The notes: generated from the letters alone by a model not told the origin. A DNA stretch of 42,525 nucleotides from Limivicinus sp963617275 (GCA_963617275.1 CAVENX010000017.1:1-42525), one strand, 5' to 3'; positions 1 through 8,987 are shown, counted from the first letter of the stretch. Numbers and translations: made by a program.

Positions 1-651
1 TATTGGGTGTACATAGAACTGCCGTTTACTGGGGGAAAACTTGTTTACGATTATGCGGAAATTATTATGCAGAAAAAACTACAAGTGCAGGAATCATTTA
101 GGGAGATTCAGCATGAGCTAAGCAAAATAGAGTTGCTCTTGCTTAAAGCGAATGGAACAAATGATAAAGAGTTGACTCCTCTGTTTAATTCATTGAAATG
201 GATTAGAAGAGTATGGGATGCTGAAGATTCAGATGACAAGGTAATCTATTCTATTATTGCCTTGGAATTTATTGTTTCTAAAGAACCGAACTCTCCTATG
301 ATGGAGAAAGCCTTACGTAAAAAATGCAAAGGTGCAATTCGAAAAATTATTGATGATACGAAAAATCTCCCGGCTGAAAAAATCTTATATTCACAGAATG
401 TATGCGCGAAGTTTGACCGAGTGTATACCGAAACACCATTTATGGAAAAGCTACGGAATCTTATCAATAGGTTACACATTCCAGTGAGTGCTGCCGATAT
501 GGATTTGATTGCGAAGTGCCGGAAGCAACGTAATGAAATTGTTCACGGAGAAAATAACTCAAAACTTCCAGTCAACGATATTTATAGACTTTGCGAATGC
601 ATCGGAAGAATCGCATTTTATAAATTGGTGTTCTTGGAGGAGCAATTATGA
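1..651 (+). CDS. HEPN-like hypothetical protein, 5' end outside window
   Basis: The reading frame is open from base 1 and a GTG occurs at position 7, but no ribosome binding site can be seen, so the true start probably lies upstream of the window. The visible protein is about 215 residues, mostly predicted helix. Near its C terminus it has RNEIVHGE, which fits the RX4-6H motif of HEPN domains, a fold common in RNases of toxin-antitoxin and anti-phage systems and in ApeA-like proteins. Assignment to HEPN rests on this motif and the helical character only. The gene overlaps the next one by four bases (ATGA), so they are probably translated together. It is AT-rich compared with the genes after position 2091, which suggests acquired DNA. 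I do not know its target or role. Confidence 0.6.
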   Translation, partial: YWVYIELPFTGGKLVYDYAEIIMQKKLQVQESFREIQHELSKIELLLLKANGTNDKELTPLFNSLKWIRRVWDAEDSDDKVIYSIIALEFIVSKEPNSPMMEKALRKKCKGAIRKIIDDTKNLPAEKILYSQNVCAKFDRVYTETPFMEKLRNLINRLHIPVSAADMDLIAKCRKQRNEIVHGENNSKLPVNDIYRLCECIGRIAFYKLVFLEEQL

Positions 652-1550
652 GTATTCTAGGAAAAAGCGAACTAATAGGCTATGAATTAAAAAATACTGT
701 AGAGGGGCAAAAGGCACTTAAATTTCGCAAAATTATCTCTCAATATCCCAGGGAAACCACTTCCGAGTTTTTTAGGTTAATAAATCTATACTCCGCTCAG
801 ATGCATTTTTTCTCGGTGCAACATGCGTTAGACATATTGAACGGCAATATAAACACCGAAATAGTGGGAACACTTGTAAGGAAAATCCTGTCAATCAAAG
901 AGCTACGCGATTTTGCTTTATCAAATATTCCAATAGGAAACTTTATCGAAAAAATAAGCAAAACCGCCTTTGATAACAACGTAAAGTACGAACTGCCCAA
1001 AGATGTCACCTTTACTCCGGAACTTGTGAGGCTATCCAATTCTTTAACGATTGAATGTTTAAGGACAAATATTTTGCAACGTTTTTTGAAAGAGTATCGT
1101 ACTAAACCTGAGTTTGCTGCGGCAATTCAGAGATTTGATGAATTGAGAGGCGCTAAGCCAATTATTCCATACAGCAAAGAGGATAGAAGAATTCTAAGTA
1201 TTCTAAAAAAAGAATTTGGCGGAAAGTGTGATGTTGATCTTATATATTCGTTGGTTTGTATTATGTCATATATAAAGAGCATGGTTTTTGATGCTTTCTA
1301 CGATAACATATTTGAACTACACGAAGAAACGGACATTATATCCCGACAGCAAAAAGCTTTGGCTAATTGTGTTTATAACAAGCTCGTCTTACGCCCTGAT
1401 ATACAAGATGTCATGTCAACTGGGTGGATTATGAAGCTGCACAATACGGATGATAGTGTTACATATGGCCAAATATTCAAAAAAACTACGCACTGGACGC
1501 AAGAAAATTGCACTGTGACCATTTACTCGTTAGCATACGATATACTTTGA
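648..1550 (+). CDS. Hypothetical protein coupled to the HEPN-like gene
   Basis: A 300-residue protein that I do not recognise. It starts at the ATG inside the ATGA overlap with the preceding gene, with GGAGG eight to twelve bases upstream, so the start is well supported. It has no signal peptide or clear membrane segment, looks mainly helical, and contains no catalytic motif I can name. Base composition is AT-rich like its neighbour and unlike the genes right of the tRNA. A two-gene coupled unit with a HEPN-like partner beside a tRNA gene is a common layout for accessory or defence cargo, but that role is inference. Confidence 0.6.
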   Translation: MSILGKSELIGYELKNTVEGQKALKFRKIISQYPRETTSEFFRLINLYSAQMHFFSVQHALDILNGNINTEIVGTLVRKILSIKELRDFALSNIPIGNFIEKISKTAFDNNVKYELPKDVTFTPELVRLSNSLTIECLRTNILQRFLKEYRTKPEFAAAIQRFDELRGAKPIIPYSKEDRRILSILKKEFGGKCDVDLIYSLVCIMSYIKSMVFDAFYDNIFELHEETDIISRQQKALANCVYNKLVLRPDIQDVMSTGWIMKLHNTDDSVTYGQIFKKTTHWTQENCTVTIYSLAYDIL

Positions 1551-1596
1551 AGCTGTCCCCCCCTCACCCCCTGCGCCGCAATAGACAAAGAATAAG

Positions 1597-1633
1597 AAAA
1601 GCTCTCTGAAATCGCTGATTTCAGAGAGCTTTT
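1597..1633 (-). terminator. Terminator of tRNA-Pro, possibly bidirectional
   Basis: A hairpin with a 13-bp AGCTCTCTGAAAT arm pairs around a short CGCTG-type loop. It is flanked by A's on the left and T's on the right, so it can act on both strands. It lies directly after the 3' end of the minus-strand tRNA and also after the plus-strand gene ending at 1550. Confidence 0.75.
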
Positions 1634-1708
1634 GGTCCGAGTGGAGGGGCTCGAACCCCCGACCTGATGGTCCCAAACCACCCGCGCTACCAACTGCGCT
1701 ACACCCGG
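1633..1708 (-). tRNA. tRNA-Pro (anticodon UGG)
   Basis: The reverse complement folds as a standard 76-nt tRNA. The acceptor stem CCGGGTG pairs with CACTCGG (one G-U), the D arm has the GCGC/GCGC stem, and the anticodon stem GGTGG/CCATC encloses TTTGGGA with anticodon TGG. The T arm has GGGGG-TTCGAGC-CCCTC. The discriminator A and the 3' CCA are encoded in the DNA. A promoter lies upstream at 1730-1758 and a terminator hairpin directly downstream. tRNA genes are frequent integration sites, and AT-rich accessory genes lie on the 3' side. Confidence 0.95.
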
Positions 1709-1729
1709 ATATTCTATATCTATTTGTAT

Positions 1730-1758
1730 ATTATACAACATTGCCATGCAAACTGCAA
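1730..1758 (-). promoter_or_regulatory. Promoter of tRNA-Pro
   Basis: On the minus strand TTGCAG (1758-1753) is followed by a 17-base spacer and a perfect TATAAT (1735-1730), about 22 bases before the tRNA 5' end. Confidence 0.7.
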
Positions 1759-1840
1759 GGTTTATTTTTCTGGAGCCTGTGTTTTGTAGGTTAGTCAATG
1801 ATGTTGCTTTCCAGATGAGCGGTACTTGCTGATTAAAGTT

Positions 1841-1869
1841 TTGCTTGCTTATACAGCATGTTTTATGTT
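1841..1869 (+). promoter_or_regulatory. Promoter of small RNA candidate
   Basis: TTGCTT (1841-1846), a 17-base spacer and TATGTT (1864-1869). The predicted start near 1875-1879 falls exactly at the left arm of the long hairpin that follows. Confidence 0.5.
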
Positions 1870-1874
1870 ATCTT

Positions 1875-1965
1875 ATTCATAGCGAATAGGGTACACCTGC
1901 CTTTCGGTTTTGTCTTCTCAACTCAACCTTAACACAGGATCCCCCTATTCGCTATCCTTTTTTCT
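1875..1965 (+). ncRNA. Candidate structured small RNA (unrecognised)
   Basis: A 13-bp perfect stem, ATAGCGAATAGGG (1879-1891) with CCCTATTCGCTAT (1943-1955), closes a segment of about 50 bases. The segment contains a further short CCTG/CAGG pairing across an internal loop. A run of six T's follows immediately, so the closing stem could also act as the terminator. With the promoter just upstream this gives a transcript of about 85 nt whose two ends pair. No open reading frame of note lies inside. I do not see the conserved apical loop of 4.5S/SRP RNA, nor the size of 6S RNA, so the family is unassigned. The rest of the 1709-2090 gap holds only promoters. Confidence 0.5.
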
Positions 1966-2032
1966 ATCTGTCTCTCTTCATTGTAACTCCTACAAAATTC
2001 TCTTTGTGATTTTGGCGGTACTACTTGTGATT

Positions 2033-2063
2033 TTGCCCGTTTTATGGTAAAATAAAGTATATT
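2033..2063 (+). promoter_or_regulatory. Possible uvrB promoter
   Basis: TTGCCC (2033-2038) and TATATT (2058-2063) are separated by 19 bases, which is longer than ideal. A near-identical word, TTGTGATTTTG, occurs twice just upstream (about 2004-2015 and 2025-2036). I see no GAAC-N4-GTTC type SOS box, so LexA control cannot be claimed. Confidence 0.3.
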
Positions 2064-2090
2064 TTATTCAAGTCTGCTCAAGGAGATTTT

Positions 2091-4058
2091 ATGGACGGCT
2101 TTAAGCTCGTTTCCTCATATAAACCCACAGGCGATCAGCCCGCGGCGATAGAGGCTCTTGTATCGGGGATAGAAAACGGGATAGACGAACAGATCCTGCT
2201 CGGCGTAACCGGTTCGGGGAAGACCTTTACGATGGCAAACGTCATCTCCCGTCTTAACCGCCCCACGCTCGTGCTTGCGCACAACAAGACCCTTGCCGCA
2301 CAGCTTTGCAGCGAATTCAAAGAGTTCTTTCCCGAAAACGCGGTGGAATATTTCGTCTCATATTACGACTACTATCAGCCGGAGGCGTACATTCCCCATA
2401 CCGACACATATATTGAAAAGGACTGCTCGATAAACGACGAGATCGACCGCCTGCGTCTTTCCGCAACGTTTTCCCTGCTGGAGCGGCGGGACGTTATCGT
2501 CGTTGCGTCGGTGTCGTGCATCTACGGTCTCGGTGAGCCGGACGATTTTGCGAACATGGCTATCTCCATGCGTCCCGGACAGGAGCTTGGCATTGACGAG
2601 CTTCTGCACCGCCTTGTAGAGGCGAGGTATGAGCGCAATGACATCGCTTTTGAGCGCAATATGTTCCGTGTGCGCGGGGACACGGTGGAAATTTTCCCTG
2701 CATACTGGAAAGACAAGGCCATCCGCGTCGAGTTCTTCGGCGACGAGATAGACAGGCTCAGTGAGATAAACATCGTAACCGGCGTACCCGAACGCTTTCT
2801 CACGCACGCGGTGGTCTATCCCGCAAGTCACTATGTCACGACAAAGGAGAAAATGGCGGCGGCGATAAGCCGTATCCGTGATGAATGTGACGCGCAGGTA
2901 AAATACTTTGAGGAAAACGGCAAGCTTATCGAGGCGCAGCGCATAAGGCAGCGTACAGATTACGACATAGAAATGATGCAGGAGCTTGGCTTCTGCTCGG
3001 GCATAGAAAATTATTCACGCGTTATTGCGAACCGCCCGGCGGGAAGTCCGCCTATGACGCTGCTCGATTATTTCCCGAAGGATTTCCTGCTGTTTGTGGA
3101 CGAGAGCCATGTGACGCTGCCGCAGGTGCGTGCAATGTACAACGGCGACAGAGCGCGCAAGGAAGCGCTTGTGAATTTCGGCTTCCGTCTCCCCTCTGCC
3201 TTTGACAACCGCCCGCTCAAATTTGACGAGTTTCAGCAGAGGATAGGTCAGCGCGTTTTCGTCTCGGCAACGCCCGGGACTTACGAGCGCGAACGAGCCG
3301 GGCAGATCGTCGAACAGATCATCCGCCCAACGGGGCTTCTGGATCCTGAAATATTTGTCCGCCCTATCGAGGGGCAGATAGACGACCTTATAGGCGAGAT
3401 AAACGCGAAGGCGGAAAAGGGGCAGCGTTCCCTTGTAACGACGCTTACCAAAAAAATGGCGGAGGATCTCACGGCGTATCTCATAAACGTCGGTATCCGC
3501 ACACGATACATGCACCACGATATCGACACGATCGAGCGCATGGAGATAATACGCGATCTGCGCACGGGCGAGTTTGACGTGCTGGTGGGCATAAACCTTC
3601 TGCGCGAAGGGCTTGACATTCCCGAGGTCGGGCTTGTGGCGATCCTTGACGCGGACAAGGAGGGCTTTCTCCGTTCGGAGACCAGCCTTATACAGACCGT
3701 TGGCCGCGCCGCAAGAAACGCGGAAAGCATCGTGATCATGTATGCCGACACCGTAACGCCGTCCATGCGCGCCTGTATCGACGAAACGGAACGCCGCCGC
3801 AGAATACAGATGCAGTATAACGAAGCGCACGGCATAGTGCCGAAAACTATAATAAAAAGCGTGCGCGATCTGCTTGAAATCTCCTCCTCAGCGGCGCCGA
3901 AGACAAAAAAGGCCGGCGGCGTAAAAATGACCGACAGGGAGCGGCGTGAACTTATCGCACAGCTTGAGGACAAGATGAAGAAGGCGGCAAAGATGCTTGA
4001 ATACGAGATTGCCGCACAGCTCCGCGATGAGATAATCCGGCTTCGAGGTGAAAAGTAA
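2091..4058 (+). CDS. uvrB: UvrABC excinuclease subunit B
   Basis: UvrB is the damage-verifying helicase-like subunit of nucleotide excision repair. It is loaded by UvrA and then recruits the UvrC nuclease. At 655 residues it has normal family length. Visible signatures are the Walker A motif GVTGSGKT (residues about 40-47), the YYDYYQPEAYIP beta-hairpin segment that inserts between DNA strands, the DESHV box, the helicase motifs LREGLDIPE and QTVGRAARN, and a C-terminal UVR domain for UvrC contact. The ATG has AAGGAG nine bases upstream. Its TAA overlaps the polA ATG by one base, so repair incision and gap filling are encoded as one coupled unit. uvrA and uvrC are not in the window. Confidence 0.98.
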   Translation: MDGFKLVSSYKPTGDQPAAIEALVSGIENGIDEQILLGVTGSGKTFTMANVISRLNRPTLVLAHNKTLAAQLCSEFKEFFPENAVEYFVSYYDYYQPEAYIPHTDTYIEKDCSINDEIDRLRLSATFSLLERRDVIVVASVSCIYGLGEPDDFANMAISMRPGQELGIDELLHRLVEARYERNDIAFERNMFRVRGDTVEIFPAYWKDKAIRVEFFGDEIDRLSEINIVTGVPERFLTHAVVYPASHYVTTKEKMAAAISRIRDECDAQVKYFEENGKLIEAQRIRQRTDYDIEMMQELGFCSGIENYSRVIANRPAGSPPMTLLDYFPKDFLLFVDESHVTLPQVRAMYNGDRARKEALVNFGFRLPSAFDNRPLKFDEFQQRIGQRVFVSATPGTYERERAGQIVEQIIRPTGLLDPEIFVRPIEGQIDDLIGEINAKAEKGQRSLVTTLTKKMAEDLTAYLINVGIRTRYMHHDIDTIERMEIIRDLRTGEFDVLVGINLLREGLDIPEVGLVAILDADKEGFLRSETSLIQTVGRAARNAESIVIMYADTVTPSMRACIDETERRRRIQMQYNEAHGIVPKTIIKSVRDLLEISSSAAPKTKKAGGVKMTDRERRELIAQLEDKMKKAAKMLEYEIAAQLRDEIIRLRGEK

Positions 4059-6616
4059 TGAAACTGATGATAATCGACGGCAACAGCATAGTAAACCGTG
4101 CGTTCTACGGGGTGCGAACACTCACTGCACCCGACGGTACGCCCACAAACGCGGTTTACGGCTTCCTTGCCATTTTCCAAAGGATATACGAGGATGTAAA
4201 GCCGGATGCCGCCGCCGTTGCCTTTGACCTCAAGGCTCCCACGTTCCGCCATAAGGAATGTGACTTCTACAAAGCCCAGCGCAAGCCCATGCCCGATGAG
4301 CTGGCGGTGCAGATGCCCGTTCTCAAGGAAGTTCTGGACGCGATGGGTATACGCCGCTATGAACTTGAGGGCTATGAGGCAGACGATATTCTGGGTACCG
4401 CCGCACGTATCTGTGAGGAAAAGGGCTGGGAATGCGTTATCGTCACAGGTGATAAGGATTCATTGCAGCTTATTTCCGGCACGACAACTGTATGCAACGT
4501 CAAATCCCGCATGGGTCAGACGGAGACGATAATGTATACGCCCGAGGTTTTCCGCGCCGAGTATGGGTTCGAGCCGGAGAAAATGGTCGATCTGAAAGCG
4601 CTGATGGGCGACAGCTCCGACAACATCCCCGGCGTTCCCGGCATAGGCGAAAAGACCGCGATGAGCCTTATCCGGACCTACGGCAGCATTGATGGCATTT
4701 ATAAGGATCTGTCAGCGCTCGACGTGAAAGCCGGCGTGCTGAAAAAGCTGACCGTGGGAGAGGAAAGCGCGCAAAAATCTTTCTGGCTTGCAACGATAGT
4801 GCGCGACGCGCCTGTTGTGTTTTCCCCTGAGGACAATCTTTGGAATAAGGATTATAAGCCTGAGCTTTTCGGAATTTTCAAAAGGCTCGGGTTCAATAAA
4901 TTCATTGAAAAATGGGGGCTGAGCGCCGATGGCGCCCCTGCGGCAAACGCTGAAGCCGTTCCCGCGATGCCTTTTGTCGTTGTGAGCGAAAGCGATATCG
5001 GCAGCGTTATAGAAAAAATAAAGGCCGCAGAGAAGCTTGCCGTCATGTCCGTTGACGCTCTTGACATGATAGAGCTTTGCGACGGCGAAAAGGTATATTC
5101 GCTCGTCTGGAACCGGTGCGGCGAAAGATACGGCGAATTGCTGAAGCTTGTTTTCAGTCCGGACATCAGAAAGATCGGGCACAACGCAAAAGACCTCATG
5201 GGGCTTGCGCTGAAAGAAGATCTTTCAACGGCGGGCTTTGTGTTTGACACCGCTCTTGCCGCCTATCTTATTGAGGCGACCGACAGCGACTATTCCCTCC
5301 CCCGTCTCACACAGGGCTATCTCGGCGGAGAGAAGCAGGGCGCGGAGGCGATATGGCTTCTCGCGCCCGTGCTTGAAAAAAAGCTATCCGACCTCGGCAT
5401 GACAGAGCTTTATTATACGGCGGAGCTTCCCCTGTGTGAGGTGCTTGCGGATATGGAAAGCATAGGCTTTCTCGTTGACAGAAAAGCGCTGTACGAATAC
5501 GGAGAGAGCCTTAACGCAGACATCGACCGTCTCCAGAAAAGCGTATGGGAGCACGCGGGGCATGAGTTCAACATCAACTCACCCAAGCAGCTTGGCGCGG
5601 TGCTGTTCGAGGAGCTTATGCTGCCGTTCGGCAAGAAGACGAAAACCGGCTGGAGCACGAATGCCGATGTGCTGGACAAGCTTCGCGGCAAGCATCCGAT
5701 CATTGAGGACATTCTTGAATACCGCACGCTTACAAAGCTTAAATCCACCTATGCCGACGGGCTTTTGAAGGTCATCGGCGCGGATGGGCGGATACACACC
5801 AGTTTTCAGATGACCGTCACCGCCACGGGCAGGCTCTCATCCACTGAGCCGAATTTGCAGAACATCCCCGTGCGCAAGGAGCAGGGCGCGAAAATACGCC
5901 GGATGTTCGTCGCCTCTCCCGGGAAAACGCTTGTGGACGCCGACTATTCGCAGATAGAGCTGCGCCTGCTTGCGCACATTTCCGGCGACGAGACCATGCG
6001 CGCCGCCTTTCTCAGCGGCGAGGATTTCCACACGGTCACTGCGTCCAACGTTTTCAACGTTCCGCTCGGCGAGGTAACGCCCCTGCTCAGGAGCCGTGCA
6101 AAGGCGGTCAACTTCGGTATAGTATACGGCATATCCGCATTCTCTCTCGCGCAGGATATAGGCGTTTACCAGAATGAGGCAAAAGCATATATGGACGCAT
6201 ATCTGGCCAAATACCACGGTGTGCGCGATTACATGAAGAGCATTGTCGAAAAGGCAAAGCAGGACGGCTATGTCGCCACACTCTACGGACGTCGCCGCAA
6301 TCTGCCGGAGCTTAAAAGCGCAAACTTCAACGTGCGCTCCTTCGGGGAAAGGGTCGCGCTCAATATGCCGATCCAGGGTACGGCGGCAGACATCATCAAA
6401 ATCGCAATGGTGAACGTGCATAAGCGGCTGAAAGCGGAGAAGCCGAAGGCAAAGCTCATATTGCAGGTGCATGACGAGCTTATCGTCGAGTGTCCCGAAA
6501 GCGAAAGCGAAAGTGTCCGCACGATCCTGAAGGAAGAAATGGAAAACGCCGCGCACCTTTCCGTGCCGCTTATCGCGGATACGGAAGCCGGACACAGCTG
6601 GAGCGAGGCGCACTGA
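4058..6616 (+). CDS. polA: DNA polymerase I
   Basis: DNA polymerase I removes RNA primers and fills repair gaps. The 852 residues hold an N-terminal 5'-3' flap nuclease (about 1-290, with EADDILGT and GDSSDNIPGVPGIGEKTA), a degenerate 3'-5' exonuclease-like domain (about 310-470) and a polymerase domain with motif A (VDADYSQIELRLLAHISGD), motif B (KAVNFGIVYGIS) and motif C (VHDELIVE). In the middle domain the DxE metal site reads VDALD and the YxxxD site is not seen, so proofreading is probably absent, as in Bacillus and Thermus PolA. The start overlaps the uvrB stop (TAATG) and the stop overlaps the rimI start (TGATG), making a tightly coupled three-gene unit. Confidence 0.97.
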   Translation: MKLMIIDGNSIVNRAFYGVRTLTAPDGTPTNAVYGFLAIFQRIYEDVKPDAAAVAFDLKAPTFRHKECDFYKAQRKPMPDELAVQMPVLKEVLDAMGIRRYELEGYEADDILGTAARICEEKGWECVIVTGDKDSLQLISGTTTVCNVKSRMGQTETIMYTPEVFRAEYGFEPEKMVDLKALMGDSSDNIPGVPGIGEKTAMSLIRTYGSIDGIYKDLSALDVKAGVLKKLTVGEESAQKSFWLATIVRDAPVVFSPEDNLWNKDYKPELFGIFKRLGFNKFIEKWGLSADGAPAANAEAVPAMPFVVVSESDIGSVIEKIKAAEKLAVMSVDALDMIELCDGEKVYSLVWNRCGERYGELLKLVFSPDIRKIGHNAKDLMGLALKEDLSTAGFVFDTALAAYLIEATDSDYSLPRLTQGYLGGEKQGAEAIWLLAPVLEKKLSDLGMTELYYTAELPLCEVLADMESIGFLVDRKALYEYGESLNADIDRLQKSVWEHAGHEFNINSPKQLGAVLFEELMLPFGKKTKTGWSTNADVLDKLRGKHPIIEDILEYRTLTKLKSTYADGLLKVIGADGRIHTSFQMTVTATGRLSSTEPNLQNIPVRKEQGAKIRRMFVASPGKTLVDADYSQIELRLLAHISGDETMRAAFLSGEDFHTVTASNVFNVPLGEVTPLLRSRAKAVNFGIVYGISAFSLAQDIGVYQNEAKAYMDAYLAKYHGVRDYMKSIVEKAKQDGYVATLYGRRRNLPELKSANFNVRSFGERVALNMPIQGTAADIIKIAMVNVHKRLKAEKPKAKLILQVHDELIVECPESESESVRTILKEEMENAAHLSVPLIADTEAGHSWSEAH

Positions 6617-7059
6617 TGGGCTATAAAATAATCGACGCATCCAAAGCCCACGCCAATCAGATAGAAAGGCTTGAGCATATCTGCTTTTCTATGCCGTGGA
6701 CAAGAGACTTTCTCATTAGCCAGCTTCCCGACGACAGGCACATATTTATCGTCGCTGCGGACGGGGATGAGATTCTGGGCTACATCGGCATGACGCATGT
6801 CGTTGACGAGGGATATATCTCCAACGTTGCCGTCGCCCCGGAGCATCGGCGGCAGGGCGTCGCGGACGCGCTTATTCTTGAGCTTCTCCGCCGCTGCACG
6901 GTGCTTGGGCTGTCCTTTGTCACGCTTGAGGTCAGGGCGGGAAATGCACCGGCGATCGCGCTCTATGAAAAGCACGGCTTTTCTCCCGTGGGAAGAAGAA
7001 AAAATTACTATGATTTTCCCAAAGAGGATGCTATACTGATGACGAAAAAATTCACATAA
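6616..7059 (+). CDS. rimI: Ribosomal protein S18-alanine N-acetyltransferase
   Basis: A 147-residue GNAT acetyltransferase that acetylates the N-terminal alanine of ribosomal protein S18. The family signature is clear: an N-terminal CFSMPWT segment, the acetyl-CoA loop RRQGVADAL preceded by ISNVAVAPEHR, then LEVRAGNAPAIALYEKHGFSPVGRRKNYY and a terminal DAILMTKKF. I chose the ATG at 6616, which overlaps the polA stop. A longer upstream extension inside polA does not resemble the family. The next gene is tsaD, and rimI beside tsaD is a widespread arrangement (often tsaB-rimI-tsaD), which supports both calls. tsaB is not here. Confidence 0.92.
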   Translation: MGYKIIDASKAHANQIERLEHICFSMPWTRDFLISQLPDDRHIFIVAADGDEILGYIGMTHVVDEGYISNVAVAPEHRRQGVADALILELLRRCTVLGLSFVTLEVRAGNAPAIALYEKHGFSPVGRRKNYYDFPKEDAILMTKKFT

Positions 7060-7180
7060 GATTTCATGCTTATCACACCGGCAAGTCCGATTTCGGCGGC
7101 ATTTGGTGTCCCCGCACGACACAGCTGCACAAAAAGTGAAAATTTTTCCGCAAATATCTGTCAGATAGAAGGAATTTACA

Positions 7181-8182
7181 TTGAAAATACTTGCATTTGA
7201 ATCAACCTGCGACGAAACCGCCGCCGCCATAGTCGAGGACGGCAGAAAAGTCCTCACTGATCAGATCTTTTCCCAAGCCGATCTGCACGCCCTGTACGGC
7301 GGCGTCGTCCCGGAGATCGCCTCAAGATGCCATGTTGAGTCCATTTCACAACTGGCGCAGAAGGCCATCGACGACGCAGGCATCACCCGCCGGGATATCG
7401 ACGCAGTTGCCGCTTCATACGCGCCGGGGCTTATCGGCGCAGTGCTGGTCGGCGTAAATTTTGCCAAAGCCTGTGCGCGCGCTCTCAACGTCCCGCTTAT
7501 CCCGGTACACCATATACGCGGCCACATCGCCGCCAACTACCTTGCCTATCCCGAGCTTGAGCCGCCCTTTCTCTGCCTTGCCATATCCGGCGGCAACACC
7601 ATACTCGTCGATGTGCGCGGCTATACGGACATGAAAATACTCGGCGCAACACGCGACGACGCCGCTGGCGAATGCTTTGACAAAACCGCCCGTGTACTCG
7701 GTCTTCCCTATCCCGGCGGAAAGCCGATCGACGAGCTTTCACAAACCGGCGACGACACAAAGTACGTTTTCCCTGTCTCCCATGTTGACGGCAACCCTTA
7801 CGATATGAGCTTCTCCGGCCTTAAAACGGCGGTCATAAACCTCGTGCACAACTGTGAGCAGAAGGGTGAGGAGCTTGATCGGGCGTCCCTTGCCGCTTCA
7901 TTTACCAAAGCTGTAAGCGACAGCCTTGTGCCGCGAACCGTCCTTGCCGCAAAAGAACTTGGCTATAAAAAGGTCGTAGTTGCGGGCGGCGTTGCGGCGA
8001 ACTCCCGCATCCGCGCCGACTTCAAAAAGGCAGCGCAGGAAAACGGATTTGAGCTGTTCGTTCCGCCGCTCAGACTCTGCGGGGACAACGGTGCAATGGT
8101 CGGGGCACAGGGCTATTACGAATATCTTGCCGGTCATACCGCACACAGCGATCTGAACGCATACGCAACAATGGAGCTGTAA
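7181..8182 (+). CDS. tsaD: tRNA N6-threonylcarbamoyladenosine synthase subunit TsaD
   Basis: TsaD transfers threonylcarbamoyl from threonylcarbamoyl-AMP to A37 of ANN-decoding tRNAs, working with TsaB and TsaE. The 333-residue protein has the N-terminal ESTCDETAAAIV motif, the metal-binding HHIRGHIAAN histidines, LAISGGNT, the SFSGLKTAV segment and the C-terminal GGVAANSRIR and CGDNGAM motifs. The start is TTG at 7181, with AGAAGGAA six bases upstream. Family alignment of MKILAFESTCDE fits this start and no nearby ATG does. The 121-base gap after rimI holds no clear terminator, so some read-through from the upstream unit is possible. Confidence 0.96.
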   Translation: MKILAFESTCDETAAAIVEDGRKVLTDQIFSQADLHALYGGVVPEIASRCHVESISQLAQKAIDDAGITRRDIDAVAASYAPGLIGAVLVGVNFAKACARALNVPLIPVHHIRGHIAANYLAYPELEPPFLCLAISGGNTILVDVRGYTDMKILGATRDDAAGECFDKTARVLGLPYPGGKPIDELSQTGDDTKYVFPVSHVDGNPYDMSFSGLKTAVINLVHNCEQKGEELDRASLAASFTKAVSDSLVPRTVLAAKELGYKKVVVAGGVAANSRIRADFKKAAQENGFELFVPPLRLCGDNGAMVGAQGYYEYLAGHTAHSDLNAYATMEL

Positions 8183-8245
8183 AATATTCTGCAAAGAAGC
8201 CGCGCTGCGGCGTTTATATAGATTTTCGAGAGGATAAAATGTGCA

Positions 8246-8929
8246 ATGAGCATTCACGATGGGCATCGGGCGCGTTTAAGAGCTAATTTTGTCGAAAACG
8301 GACTTGACAGCTTCAATGAGCTGAACAGTCTTGAGCTTCTGCTTTTTTACGCCATTCCCAGACGTGATACGAATGAGCTTGCCCACACGCTGCTTGACCG
8401 CTTCGATTCGCTTGACGGCGTTTTCGACGCAAGCCTGCATGAGCTTATGAGCGTCGATGGCATCGGCGAAAACGCCGCCGCGCTTATCAAGCTCATACCG
8501 GAGATAATGCGCAAAAGCTGCATTACGAAGGCGTCGGAGGTCAAGACCATAACTACTTCAATGCAGGCGGGAAAGTACCTTATGCCGCGTTTTCTCTACC
8601 AGAAGGAGGAAATTCTGCTCCTTGTGTGTCTCGATTCGCAGAAACGCGTCATCTCCTGCGTTGAGCTGAGCCGCGGTGTCGTCAATTCCGTTGAGGCGAA
8701 CGTCCGCAAGATCGTTGAAACTGCGCTGCGTTACCGCGCCAGCAGCGTCATTATGTCACACAATCACCCCGACGGCATCGCGCTTCCCTCAAGAGAAGAC
8801 GACGCTATAACAAAGCAGGTCTCTACCGCACTTTACAGCGTCGGTATCCCGCTCGTGGATCATATTATCGTCGCGGGAGATGATTTTGTCTCCTACGCCG
8901 ATTCCGGTATGCTCCAGTTTTACAGATAA
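8246..8929 (+). CDS. radC: RadC-family JAB/MPN domain protein
   Basis: A 227-residue RadC (DUF2466) protein. The N-terminal part has a helix-hairpin-helix-like segment (SVDGIGENAAALIKL, about 69-83). The C-terminal JAB1/MPN-like domain carries the metal motif SHNHPDG...SREDD (about 170-187) in the EHxHx10D style. RadC was once linked to DNA repair, but its enzymatic role is still unsettled. ATG at 8246 is preceded by GAGAGGA eleven bases away. The gene follows tsaD with a 63-base gap and is closed by a strong hairpin at 8952-8987. Confidence 0.9.
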   Translation: MSIHDGHRARLRANFVENGLDSFNELNSLELLLFYAIPRRDTNELAHTLLDRFDSLDGVFDASLHELMSVDGIGENAAALIKLIPEIMRKSCITKASEVKTITTSMQAGKYLMPRFLYQKEEILLLVCLDSQKRVISCVELSRGVVNSVEANVRKIVETALRYRASSVIMSHNHPDGIALPSREDDAITKQVSTALYSVGIPLVDHIIVAGDDFVSYADSGMLQFYR

Positions 8930-8951
8930 ACACTTGCAAAAAGATAAAATC

Positions 8952-8987
8952 ATGGCAGCCTGTGTGCTCCTGCACACAGGCTGCCAT
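8952..8987 (+). terminator. Strong hairpin after radC-type gene
   Basis: A 16-bp perfect inverted repeat, ATGGCAGCCTGTGTGC paired with GCACACAGGCTGCCAT around a TCCT loop. There is no T run directly after it; a second hairpin follows at 8994-9023. Confidence 0.6.

Noticed and set aside
1879..1955. 4.5S/SRP RNA or 6S RNA
   Set aside because: The conserved SRP apical loop is missing, and the length is far below that of 6S RNA.
2020..2090. SOS box before uvrB
   Set aside because: No GAAC-N4-GTTC-type palindrome is present; only a short direct repeat was found.
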